Source: JAVKSL01 sp039583695
Lineage (GTDB): Bacteria; Actinomycetota; Acidimicrobiia; Acidimicrobiales; JAJPHD01
Assembly (NCBI GenBank): GCA_039583695.1
Contig: JAVKSL010000083.1
Span: forward strand, 1-11,121
Reading direction: 5' to 3'
DNA length: 11,121 bases
The notes under the pieces: generated by a model
The model's database searches: none
The model's input: only the letters and a program-made list of their open reading frames with translations
What the model was told of the DNA's origin: nothing
Shown: one piece after another, positions 5,383 to 11,121 of the stretch
How the letters are laid out: every line of letters begins with the position of its first letter
Numbering within the stretch: position 1 is the first letter of the stretch
Program-made: the position numbers and the translations under genes

Positions 5383-6783
5383 ATGGCCAGCACCCTGTCG
5401 GAGAAGGTGTGGGACGCGCACGTGGTGCACTCGGCGCCCGGGGAGCCGGACGTGTTGTACATCGACCTGCACCTTATCCACGAGGTCACCTCGCCCCAAG
5501 CATTCGACGGGCTGCGGCTCGCCGGGCGGGAGGTGCGCCGGCCGGACCTGACGCTCGCCACCGCGGACCACAACGTGCCCACCTTGGACATCACCGCCCC
5601 GGTCGCCGACCCCGTCTCGGCCCGCCAGCTGGCAGCTCTGTCCGCCAACTGCGCCGAGGGTGGGATCGCCCTGTACCCGATGGGCCACGCCGACCAGGGG
5701 ATCGTCCACGTCATCGGTCCTGAGCAGGGCTTGTCCCAGCCGGGCATGACCATCGTGTGCGGCGACAGCCACACGGCTACCCACGGTGCGCTCGGCGCGC
5801 TGGCTTTCGGGATCGGCACCAGCGAGGTAGAGCACGTGCTCGCGACCCAGACCTTGCCGTCGTGGCGTCCGCTCACCATGGAGGTCACTGTGGAGGGTTC
5901 CCTGCCGCTGGGGGTCAGCGCTAAGGACCTGATCCTGGCGGTGATCGGCCAGATCGGCACGGGCGGGGGGATCGGCCACATCATCGAGTACCGTGGCCCG
6001 GCCATCCGCTCGTTGTCCATGGAGGGGCGGATGACCGTGTGCAACATGAGCATCGAGGCGGGCGCCAAGGCAGGGATGGTTGCGCCGGACGAGGTGACTT
6101 TCGGATGGTTGGAGGGCCGGCAGCATTCCCCGGTGGGTGGCGCTTGGGAGGCTGCGCTGGACTACTGGCGTACGCTGCCGACCGATCCAGGGGCGGGCTT
6201 CGACCGCTCCGTGTCGATCGACGCGGGCCGTCTGAGCCCGCTTGTGTCCTGGGGGACCAACCCCTCGCAGGTGGTCTCGATCGACGGAGCCGTGCCGGAG
6301 CCAGATTCGCTGGGGAGCGTGGCCGAGCGGGAGGCGGCGAGCCGGGCGCTGGGCTACATGGGGCTTCGTGCCGGTCAGGCGATCAGGGAGATCCAAGTGG
6401 ACACCGTGTTCATCGGGTCGTGCACCAACAGCCGCCTGGAGGACCTCCGCTCGGCAGCAGCGGTGCTCCAGGGTCGGCGGGTGAGACCCGGGATGAGGGC
6501 GCTGGTGGTGCCCGGGTCCCGGCGCACCAAGGCGGCTGCGGAGGCCGAGGGACTGGACAAGGTTTTCACGACCGCCGGGTTCGAGTGGCGGGAGGCCGGG
6601 TGCTCGATGTGCCTGGGCATGAACCCGGACCAGCTTGCGCCAGGCGAACGCTGCGCCTCCACGTCCAACCGCAACTTCGAGGGTCGCCAGGGTCGGGGGG
6701 GACGCACGCACCTGGTATCCCCCGCGGTAGCCGCGGCGACCGCTGTCGCCGGACATCTCGCCGCTCCGGCGGACCTGGATTGA
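5383..6783 (+). CDS. leuC: 3-isopropylmalate dehydratase large subunit
   Basis: Aconitase-family [4Fe-4S] subunit of isopropylmalate isomerase, which with LeuD converts 2-isopropylmalate to 3-isopropylmalate; the same enzyme type isomerises citramalate. The 466-residue product starts MASTLSEKVWDAHVV and has the VCGDSHTATHGALGALAFGIGTSE block. The three cluster cysteines are all present: C347 in FIGSCTNSR, and C407 and C410 in CSMCLGMNPD. Length equals the bacterial LeuC norm (about 465-470). The frame stays open well upstream of 5383, but ATG 5383 is chosen because family members begin at this point and a -10 box lies 7 nt before it. leuD follows 49 nt after the stop, so the two subunits form an operon. 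Confidence 0.97.
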   Translation: MASTLSEKVWDAHVVHSAPGEPDVLYIDLHLIHEVTSPQAFDGLRLAGREVRRPDLTLATADHNVPTLDITAPVADPVSARQLAALSANCAEGGIALYPMGHADQGIVHVIGPEQGLSQPGMTIVCGDSHTATHGALGALAFGIGTSEVEHVLATQTLPSWRPLTMEVTVEGSLPLGVSAKDLILAVIGQIGTGGGIGHIIEYRGPAIRSLSMEGRMTVCNMSIEAGAKAGMVAPDEVTFGWLEGRQHSPVGGAWEAALDYWRTLPTDPGAGFDRSVSIDAGRLSPLVSWGTNPSQVVSIDGAVPEPDSLGSVAEREAASRALGYMGLRAGQAIREIQVDTVFIGSCTNSRLEDLRSAAAVLQGRRVRPGMRALVVPGSRRTKAAAEAEGLDKVFTTAGFEWREAGCSMCLGMNPDQLAPGERCASTSNRNFEGRQGRGGRTHLVSPAVAAATAVAGHLAAPADLD

Positions 6784-6832
6784 ACCCGGCCAGGACGCGG
6801 GCCCGCCTGACCCCAGACCAGAAGGAGGTCCC

Positions 6833-7441
6833 ATGGAACCCGTCCGCATAGTCACCGGAACCGCCCTACCGCTGGACCGCAGCGACGTCGACACCGACCA
6901 GATCATCCCGAGCGTCTGGCTCAAGCGGGTGGAGCGGACCGGCTTCGGTGCCGGGCTGTTTGGGTCGTGGCGCGACGACCGGGACTTCGTGCTCAACCAA
7001 CCTTCGTATGCGGGCGCGACCATCCTGGTCGCCGGGGCCAACTTTGGCGTCGGGTCCTCCCGGGAGCACGCGGTCTGGGCGCTCATGGACTACGGCTTCA
7101 GGGCGGTGGTGTCTCCCCGCTTCGGAGACATCTTTCGGGTCAACTCTACCAAGTGCGGCCTGCTGACCGTGGAGGTGACTGAGCCGGTGGGTCGTGCTCT
7201 TATGGACTCGGTGATTGCGAGGCCGGATCAAGAGGTGACCATCGACGTGGAGCGCAGGGTCATCGAGGCACCTGCGGCGGGGATCGCGGCGGCGTTCCCT
7301 CTGGACGACTTCACCCAGCACCGATTGCTGGGGGGGCTGGACGACATCGGTCTGACCCTGCGGTTTGCGGGGGAGATCGATGCCTTCGAGCAGTCCCGAC
7401 CAGCCTGGCTCCCAAGGGTCACAGGGCCACCGGAGCGCTGA
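6833..7441 (+). CDS. leuD: 3-isopropylmalate dehydratase small subunit
   Basis: Swivel-domain subunit that partners LeuC in isopropylmalate isomerase. The 202-residue product has the family hallmarks DVDTDQIIPSVWLKR (18-32), GANFGVGSSREHAVWAL (68-84), where the substrate-binding SSREH loop lies, and the IFRVNSTKCGLL segment (100-111). Length matches LeuD (about 200). The ATG at 6833 is preceded by a very strong ribosome binding site, AAGGAGGT at 6822-6829, in contrast to the leaderless leuC. This fits translation from an internal position on the leuCD message. A glucose dehydrogenase-like gene follows 75 nt later. Confidence 0.97.
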   Translation: MEPVRIVTGTALPLDRSDVDTDQIIPSVWLKRVERTGFGAGLFGSWRDDRDFVLNQPSYAGATILVAGANFGVGSSREHAVWALMDYGFRAVVSPRFGDIFRVNSTKCGLLTVEVTEPVGRALMDSVIARPDQEVTIDVERRVIEAPAAGIAAAFPLDDFTQHRLLGGLDDIGLTLRFAGEIDAFEQSRPAWLPRVTGPPER

Positions 7442-7455
7442 CCATAGCCTGGCGT

Positions 7456-7469
7456 GCACAGGGCTGTGC
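7456..7469. other. Small inverted repeat after leuD
   Basis: GCACAG-GG-CTGTGC forms a perfect 14-nt inverted repeat between leuD and the downstream dehydrogenase. As RNA it would give a five-pair stem with a GGGC loop. There is no T-tract on either side, so it is not a convincing terminator; it could be an mRNA-processing or operator-like site, or chance. Confidence 0.3.
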
Positions 7470-7516
7470 TGCCTGACAGCGCCTGAGGCTGAGACCGACA
7501 AGACAAGGAGCGGCTG

Positions 7517-8287
7517 ATGCTGTTAGAGGGACGCAAGGCAATAGTCACGGGGGGCTCGAGCGGGATCGGCAAGGCGACCGCCATCCGCCTGGCCCAGGAA
7601 GGCGCCTCGGTCTGCGTCAACTACTACTCCCCGAGTGAGGCCGACGACGCCAAGGCAGTGGTCACAGCCATCGAGGAGGCCGGCGGCGGCGGCCTGGCCA
7701 TTCAGGCTGACGTGGGCAACGAGGACGACGTCGTGGCTATGGTGGCCCAGGTTGCCGACGCCTTCGGCGGCGTGGACCTGATGGTGAACAACGCCGGGAT
7801 CGAGAAGCAGATCCCGCTCCTGGAGATGTCGGAGAAGGACTGGTCGCGGATCCTCCAGACCAACCTCACCGGGGCCTTCTTGTGCCTGCGAGAGTCGGCC
7901 AAGGTCATGGCAGCAGCCAGCGGTGGCGTGATCGTGAACATGTCCAGCGTGCACGAGTTCATTCCCTGGCCCGGCTTCGCGCACTACTGCGCTAGCAAGG
8001 GGGGGCTGAAGCTGCTGATGGAGACCGCGGCCAAGGAGCTGGCCGGCAAGAAGATCCGGTTGCTGAACATTGCTCCCGGAGCCATTGCCACGCCGATCAA
8101 CAACTTTGTGCTCGACGACCCGGTGGCCAAGGCGGCAATCGAAGCCGAGATACCACTGGGCCACTTTGGCCAGCCTGAGCAGGTCGCGGCAGCTGTTGCC
8201 TGGGCCGCCAGCGACGAGGCCGGCTACCTCACCGGCACCACGATCGTCGTCGACGGCGGGATGTCGCTGTACCCGAGATTCGTGTAG
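7517..8287 (+). CDS. Glucose 1-dehydrogenase-like short-chain dehydrogenase
   Basis: NAD(P)-dependent SDR of 256 residues. The Rossmann cofactor motif is TGGSSGIG (11-18), followed by NNAG (91-94), N116, S144 in NMSSVHE, and the catalytic Y157 and K161 in YCASK. Three segments match Bacillus-type glucose 1-dehydrogenase unusually well from memory: NMSSVHEFIPWPGFAHY, PGAIATPINNF and the C-terminal DGGMSLYPRF, which is normally DGGMTLYPSF. This makes a hexose or polyol dehydrogenase more likely than FabG. The true substrate remains an inference. The ATG at 7517 has AAGGAG at 7505-7510. It follows leuD by 75 nt on the same strand and may be cotranscribed. It converges with the zinc-ribbon gene, with only 7 nt between the two stops. 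Confidence 0.9.
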   Translation: MLLEGRKAIVTGGSSGIGKATAIRLAQEGASVCVNYYSPSEADDAKAVVTAIEEAGGGGLAIQADVGNEDDVVAMVAQVADAFGGVDLMVNNAGIEKQIPLLEMSEKDWSRILQTNLTGAFLCLRESAKVMAAASGGVIVNMSSVHEFIPWPGFAHYCASKGGLKLLMETAAKELAGKKIRLLNIAPGAIATPINNFVLDDPVAKAAIEAEIPLGHFGQPEQVAAAVAWAASDEAGYLTGTTIVVDGGMSLYPRFV

Positions 8288-8297
8288 GAGCCTCCTA
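8285..8297. repeat. Palindrome spanning two convergent stop codons
   Basis: TAGGAGCCTCCTA is a perfect inverted repeat around a central C. Its first three bases are the TAG stop of the plus-strand dehydrogenase and its last three are the TAG stop of the minus-strand zinc-ribbon gene. The stem is too short and lacks T-tracts for a good terminator. It is nevertheless the only inverted repeat I noticed between these convergent genes. Confidence 0.5.
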
Positions 8298-8492
8298 AAG
8301 CACGTGAACCAGCAGGACTATTCCCTGGTAGAGGCGGTACGCAAGGTAGCCGGCGGTCGCGAACAGCAAGATCTTGAAGTGCCACGGCACCTTGGCTCGC
8401 TTGGCAATGACCGCACCACATCCCGGGCACTCACCTGCGCGGCTTACCTTGGCCGATTCGTAGAACTGAGCACAGTCCTCGCACCAGGGCAC
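8295..8492 (-). CDS. Small zinc-ribbon membrane protein
   Basis: A 65-residue protein with a probable zinc ribbon, CEDC (Cys4, Cys7) and CPGC (Cys22, Cys25), followed by a basic patch (AKRAKVPW) and one hydrophobic segment at about 39-60 (KILLFATAGYLAYRLYQGIV). The ribbon would lie on the cytoplasmic side by the positive-inside rule. The function is unknown. The paired CxxC motifs, clean hydrophobic helix and in-frame TAG just upstream support a real gene starting at GTG 8492. No Shine-Dalgarno is visible; a weak TAGACC lies 6 nt upstream of the GTG, possibly another leaderless start. It is downstream of the phosphatase gene on the same strand, separated by 116 nt that hold a tandem repeat. 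Confidence 0.78.
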   Translation of the reverse strand: MPWCEDCAQFYESAKVSRAGECPGCGAVIAKRAKVPWHFKILLFATAGYLAYRLYQGIVLLVHVL

Positions 8493-8516
8493 ACTGGTGG
8501 TCTAGTGCTCGATGCT

Positions 8517-8600
8517 CGGGGGTCGGGCACAGGGACCGGGGGTCGGCCGCCAAGGGGCCGGGGGTCGGGCACAGGGACCGGGGGGCGGCCGCCAAGGGGC
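8517..8600. repeat. Two tandem 42-bp GC-rich repeats
   Basis: Two adjacent 42-bp copies (8517-8558 and 8559-8600) differ by one substitution (GGGGGTCGG against GGGGGGCGG). Each copy is itself two related subunits, both starting CCGGGGGTCGG in the phase beginning with CC. The array lies between the phosphatase stop (8609) and the GTG of the zinc-ribbon gene (8492), and fills most of this 116-nt spacer. Near-identity indicates a recent duplication. No promoter could be recognised within it. Confidence 0.85.
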
Positions 8601-8608
8601 CAGGGCCC

Positions 8609-9712
8609 TCAGCGACGCCGGATTGCCAGGATCGCCACGTCGTCGGTCAACGGCTCCGAAGCGAAGTCCTGGGCTGCGTCCAGCAGCGACTTGCACAAGA
8701 TCGTGAGGTCCATACCTGGGTCCCGGCGCAGGATCCCAGCCACCCGGTCCTCTCCGAACAGCTGCTCCCCCGCCCTGGCCTCGGCCAGCCCGTCGGTATA
8801 CAGCAACAGCACGTCACCACGGTTGAGGGTCACCTCCCGGCTGACGAAGGACCCCTTGGGGTCAAGCGCGATCAGCGGCCCCGTTGCCCGCAGCGGTCTC
8901 ACCTCGCCCCCGTGCCACAGCCAGGCCGGCGGGTGTCCCGCCGACGCGTAGCGCAGGGTCCCGGCCACCTGGTCGAAGACCACCGCGCACATCGACACCA
9001 GCTCCTCGCCCGCCCCCTGGGCCGACAGCACCACGTTTAGCTCCTCCAACGCCTGCGCAGGGTCGCGGTACTGGCGTAAAAGCACCCGCAGCAGGTACTT
9101 GACCTGGAAGGCGGTGATCGACGGCTCGATGCCGTGCCCGGTGACATCCCCGATCACCGCAGCCCAGCGGGTCGACACAATCGGGTTCACGTCGTAGAAG
9201 TCACCCGCCATCGCCCCGGTCCCGGGCAGGTACGCCTGACCGACCTCGAAGCCCTCCATGTCCGGCAGCTGACCCGGAGCCAGCCGGGCCGACCAGCGCA
9301 GCGGCGCCAGCTCCTCCTGGGCCAACACCTCCTCGGCCCGGCGCTCGAGAAGCGCCCGGCCCTCCGCAATGCGCGCCGCTGCCAGGAACCTCCGCGCATA
9401 TCGCAGCGAGACCCCCACCGCCACCAGCACCAGCAGGAACGGCAGGGCGTACAGTGACCGCCCGGTCCCCGCCGCAGTCGCCGCGATCACGAACAGCAAC
9501 AGGTACAGCAAGGTCGTGTGCGCGTCCTTGATGTACGACGACCGGGCAAGTGCCAGCGCGTCCTGACCACCCTGCCCGGCGAGGTCGCGGCGGATCCGCC
9601 GGCTGGCCCGCAGCAGCCGGCGCGCCGAACGACCCCACACCACCGCCGCCAGGGCACACGCGGCGGCGACCACTCCCAAGACTGGGCGGCTGATCAGCAG
9701 CGGTATGGGCAC
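8609..9712 (-). CDS. Membrane-anchored SpoIIE/RsbU-type PP2C phosphatase
   Basis: Predicted Mn/Mg-dependent serine/threonine phosphatase of the kind that dephosphorylates STAS anti-sigma antagonists. With GTG 9712 the product is 367 residues: TM1 at 2-27, a basic linker, a TM2/TM3 pair at about 66-104, a probable signalling helix (about 105-140), then the catalytic domain. PP2C motifs are AGDFYD (metal Asp, about 170-174), GDVTGHG (188-194), AGHPP, YTDGLAEA (about 305-312) and LTDDVAIL near the C-terminus. There is no GAF, PAS or HAMP domain, so the membrane region itself may sense the signal. The start at 9712 is chosen because it lies 4 nt after the der stop with AGGTGA upstream. The open frame to 9805 would overlap der by 89 nt and add a non-hydrophobic extension. 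It is probably cotranscribed with der. No anti-sigma partner is visible in the window. Confidence 0.9.
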   Translation of the reverse strand: MPIPLLISRPVLGVVAAACALAAVVWGRSARRLLRASRRIRRDLAGQGGQDALALARSSYIKDAHTTLLYLLLFVIAATAAGTGRSLYALPFLLVLVAVGVSLRYARRFLAAARIAEGRALLERRAEEVLAQEELAPLRWSARLAPGQLPDMEGFEVGQAYLPGTGAMAGDFYDVNPIVSTRWAAVIGDVTGHGIEPSITAFQVKYLLRVLLRQYRDPAQALEELNVVLSAQGAGEELVSMCAVVFDQVAGTLRYASAGHPPAWLWHGGEVRPLRATGPLIALDPKGSFVSREVTLNRGDVLLLYTDGLAEARAGEQLFGEDRVAGILRRDPGMDLTILCKSLLDAAQDFASEPLTDDVAILAIRRR

Positions 9713-9716
9713 CTTC

Positions 9717-11099
9717 TCACCTGCTTCGCTCGCTCGGACGGGACCGCACAACCTTACGCCTAACTCGGAGCTTGAGCGCAGTGGGGCCCAGCCCAAAGTG
9801 CTCACGGATGCGTCGCTCCAGGTAGCGGACGTAAGTCGGCTCCAGACCGTGGTCGGTGAACAAGGTGATGGTGGGCGGATCGGTGGCCCCCTGAACCGCG
9901 TATAGCACTCGGGACCCCGGGGCGGCCTGGGCGCGCTGGGCCTGGGCGATGAGGGTGTTGAGGGCCGCCGTCGGCACCCGGCGACGGTAAGCGTCGATCG
10001 AGGACGACACCGCGGGCAGGAGGCGGTGCACGCCGAGACCCGTCAGGGCACTGATCCGCAGGACCGGCGCATATGCCAGGAACCCGAGCCGATCCTCGAC
10101 ATCCGCGCTCAGGGCCGAGCGGGCCCCTGCCTCCAGGCACTCCCACTTGTTGAGCACGATGACCACCGGGCTCCCAGCGGCGTCGATCCGTTCCGCGAGG
10201 CGCTGGTCCTGGTGAGTGACGCCCTGGGTGGCATCGATGACCAGGAGGGAAACGTCAGCCCGGTCAATCGCCTGCAGCGCCCGGACCAGCGAGTAGTACT
10301 CCGCACCCTGACCGATGCGGGACTTGCGCCGCAGCCCGGCAGTGTCGATGAAGCGCAGCGCGCCGGCCTCAGTCGCCACGACCGTGTCCACCGCATCTCG
10401 TGTGGTCCCGGGCAGGTCATGGGTCACCGAGCGCTCGTCGCCCACCAGCCGGTTGAACAGAGTGGACTTGCCCACGTTCGGGCGCCCGACGATGGCGATG
10501 GCAGGAGGCTCGGTCAGGTCCCGCTCCGGCTCAGCAGCCGGCCCCGCAGCCGGCCCCGCAGCCGGCCCCGCGGGCGGCCGAGGCAGCCGCCGCACCACCT
10601 CGTCCAGCAAGTCCCCCGCTCCCCGGCCGTGCAGAGCGCTCACCATCATCGGGTCCCCCAGGCCCAGACCGGCCAGCTCCCATGCATCTGACTCCCGAGA
10701 TGCCGAATCCACCTTGTTCGCCACCACCAGGCAAGGAGTCGAGCTCTTGCGCACCAGGGCCGCCACGGCCTCGTCCTCCACCGTGATCCCAACCGTGGCA
10801 TCGAGAACCAGCAGGACCATGTCCGCCTCAGCCAGGGCGCGTTCAGCCTGTGCGCTCACCTGAGCCACGAGGCCGTCACCCCCCGCCAGCCAGCCGCCGG
10901 TGTCGACCAGGGTGAACGCGCGCCCGTTCCACTCGGCAACGAGGCACTTTCGGTCCCTGGTCACTCCGGGATGCTCCTCCACCACGGCTACCCGTGAGCC
11001 CACCATCCGGTTGACCAGGGAGGACTTGCCCACGTTGGGCCGGCCCACCACTGCCACCACAGGAAGGCCGGGCTCAGCGGGCCGCGCGGCCCGCCGCAT
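9717..11099 (-). CDS. der: Ribosome-associated GTPase Der (EngA), N-terminus near window edge
   Basis: Essential GTPase with two tandem G domains that acts in 50S subunit maturation. G domain 1: GRPNVGKSS (19-27), TRDR (47-50), DTGG (66-69), NKVD (128-131). G domain 2: GRPNVGKST (205-213), GTTRD (231-235), DTAGLRRKSR (252-261), NKWE (317-320). The C-terminal KH-like domain (about 375-450) contains NTLIAQAQRAQ and the EPTYVRYLERRIREHFGL region. The two G domains are joined by a repetitive Ala-Gly-Pro linker (about 177-191). The start is uncertain: ATG 11099 has no ribosome binding site, and the frame stays open for 22 nt to the window end, so the true start may be upstream. 460 residues fit the family. 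The stop is 4 nt before the phosphatase GTG. Confidence 0.95.
   Translation of the reverse strand: MRRAARPAEPGLPVVAVVGRPNVGKSSLVNRMVGSRVAVVEEHPGVTRDRKCLVAEWNGRAFTLVDTGGWLAGGDGLVAQVSAQAERALAEADMVLLVLDATVGITVEDEAVAALVRKSSTPCLVVANKVDSASRESDAWELAGLGLGDPMMVSALHGRGAGDLLDEVVRRLPRPPAGPAAGPAAGPAAEPERDLTEPPAIAIVGRPNVGKSTLFNRLVGDERSVTHDLPGTTRDAVDTVVATEAGALRFIDTAGLRRKSRIGQGAEYYSLVRALQAIDRADVSLLVIDATQGVTHQDQRLAERIDAAGSPVVIVLNKWECLEAGARSALSADVEDRLGFLAYAPVLRISALTGLGVHRLLPAVSSSIDAYRRRVPTAALNTLIAQAQRAQAAPGSRVLYAVQGATDPPTITLFTDHGLEPTYVRYLERRIREHFGLGPTALKLRVRRKVVRSRPSERSR
10535..10570 (-). repeat. Three perfect 12-bp repeats encoding the Der linker
   Basis: The plus-strand unit CAGCCGGCCCCG occurs three times in exact tandem (10535, 10547, 10559). 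On the coding strand it gives Ala-Gly-Pro-Ala steps between the two G domains of Der. A multiple of three keeps the frame, so copy number could vary without destroying the protein. Confidence 0.9.
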
Positions 11100-11121
11100 C
11101 GTGCGGCCCGGGCGGCGGGCC

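Noticed and set aside
5359..7086. Minus-strand open frame of 575 codons across leuC and leuD
   Set aside because: Composition is that of an antisense shadow; both opposing genes carry complete catalytic motifs.
8502..8696. Minus-strand ORF of 64 codons over the 42-bp repeat
   Set aside because: Its Pro/Arg-rich product only reflects the tandem repeat, and its start lies inside the phosphatase gene in another frame.
9713..9805. 31-residue N-terminal extension of the phosphatase
   Set aside because: It would lie wholly within der, lacks hydrophobic character or a ribosome binding site, and the GTG at 9712 directly follows the der stop with a suitable upstream AGGTGA.

Overview
This is a very GC-rich, densely coding window with actinobacterial features: a short LeuB of the mycobacterial type, TANNNT boxes 6-7 nt upstream of start codons with no Shine-Dalgarno (leaderless transcription), GTG starts, and a Der GTPase. 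I infer Actinomycetota, perhaps an acidimicrobial lineage; the class is a guess. No rRNA, tRNA, CRISPR array, insertion sequence or phage gene was seen.

Layout. Minus strand, 3838 to the left edge: a leader region followed by leuB (3-isopropylmalate dehydrogenase), ilvE (branched-chain aminotransferase) and cimA (citramalate synthase, 3' end outside the window). The genes are 5 nt apart or overlap by 11 nt, so they form one operon. Plus strand, 3906-8287: greA, an alpha/beta hydrolase, leuC, leuD and a glucose 1-dehydrogenase-type short-chain dehydrogenase. Minus strand, right part: der, then a membrane-anchored SpoIIE/PP2C phosphatase starting 4 nt after it, then a 42-bp tandem repeat and a small zinc-ribbon membrane protein that converges on the dehydrogenase.

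How the genes fit together. CimA makes citramalate from pyruvate and acetyl-CoA. LeuC/LeuD and LeuB then convert it to 2-oxobutyrate, the isoleucine precursor, while also serving leucine synthesis. IlvE performs the final transamination for Val, Leu and Ile. The window therefore holds most of a threonine-independent isoleucine route. It shows no leuA, ilvB/N, ilvC or ilvD.

The most interesting element is the leader of the leuB-ilvE-cimA operon (3737-3838, minus). It has an extended -10 box exactly 7 nt before the GTG of a 10-codon ORF, MTPASVAIIC, with Val-Ala-Ile-Ile codons near its end. This is followed by three mutually exclusive RNA pairings: a protector hairpin, an 11-bp antiterminator, and a terminator stem with a U-tract. 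This is the layout of a classical ribosome-mediated attenuator, here apparently with a leaderless leader peptide and Ile/Val codons matched to an isoleucine-supplying operon. Three low-complexity GC-rich repeats (CimA tail, Der linker, intergenic 42-bp repeat) also deserve attention.
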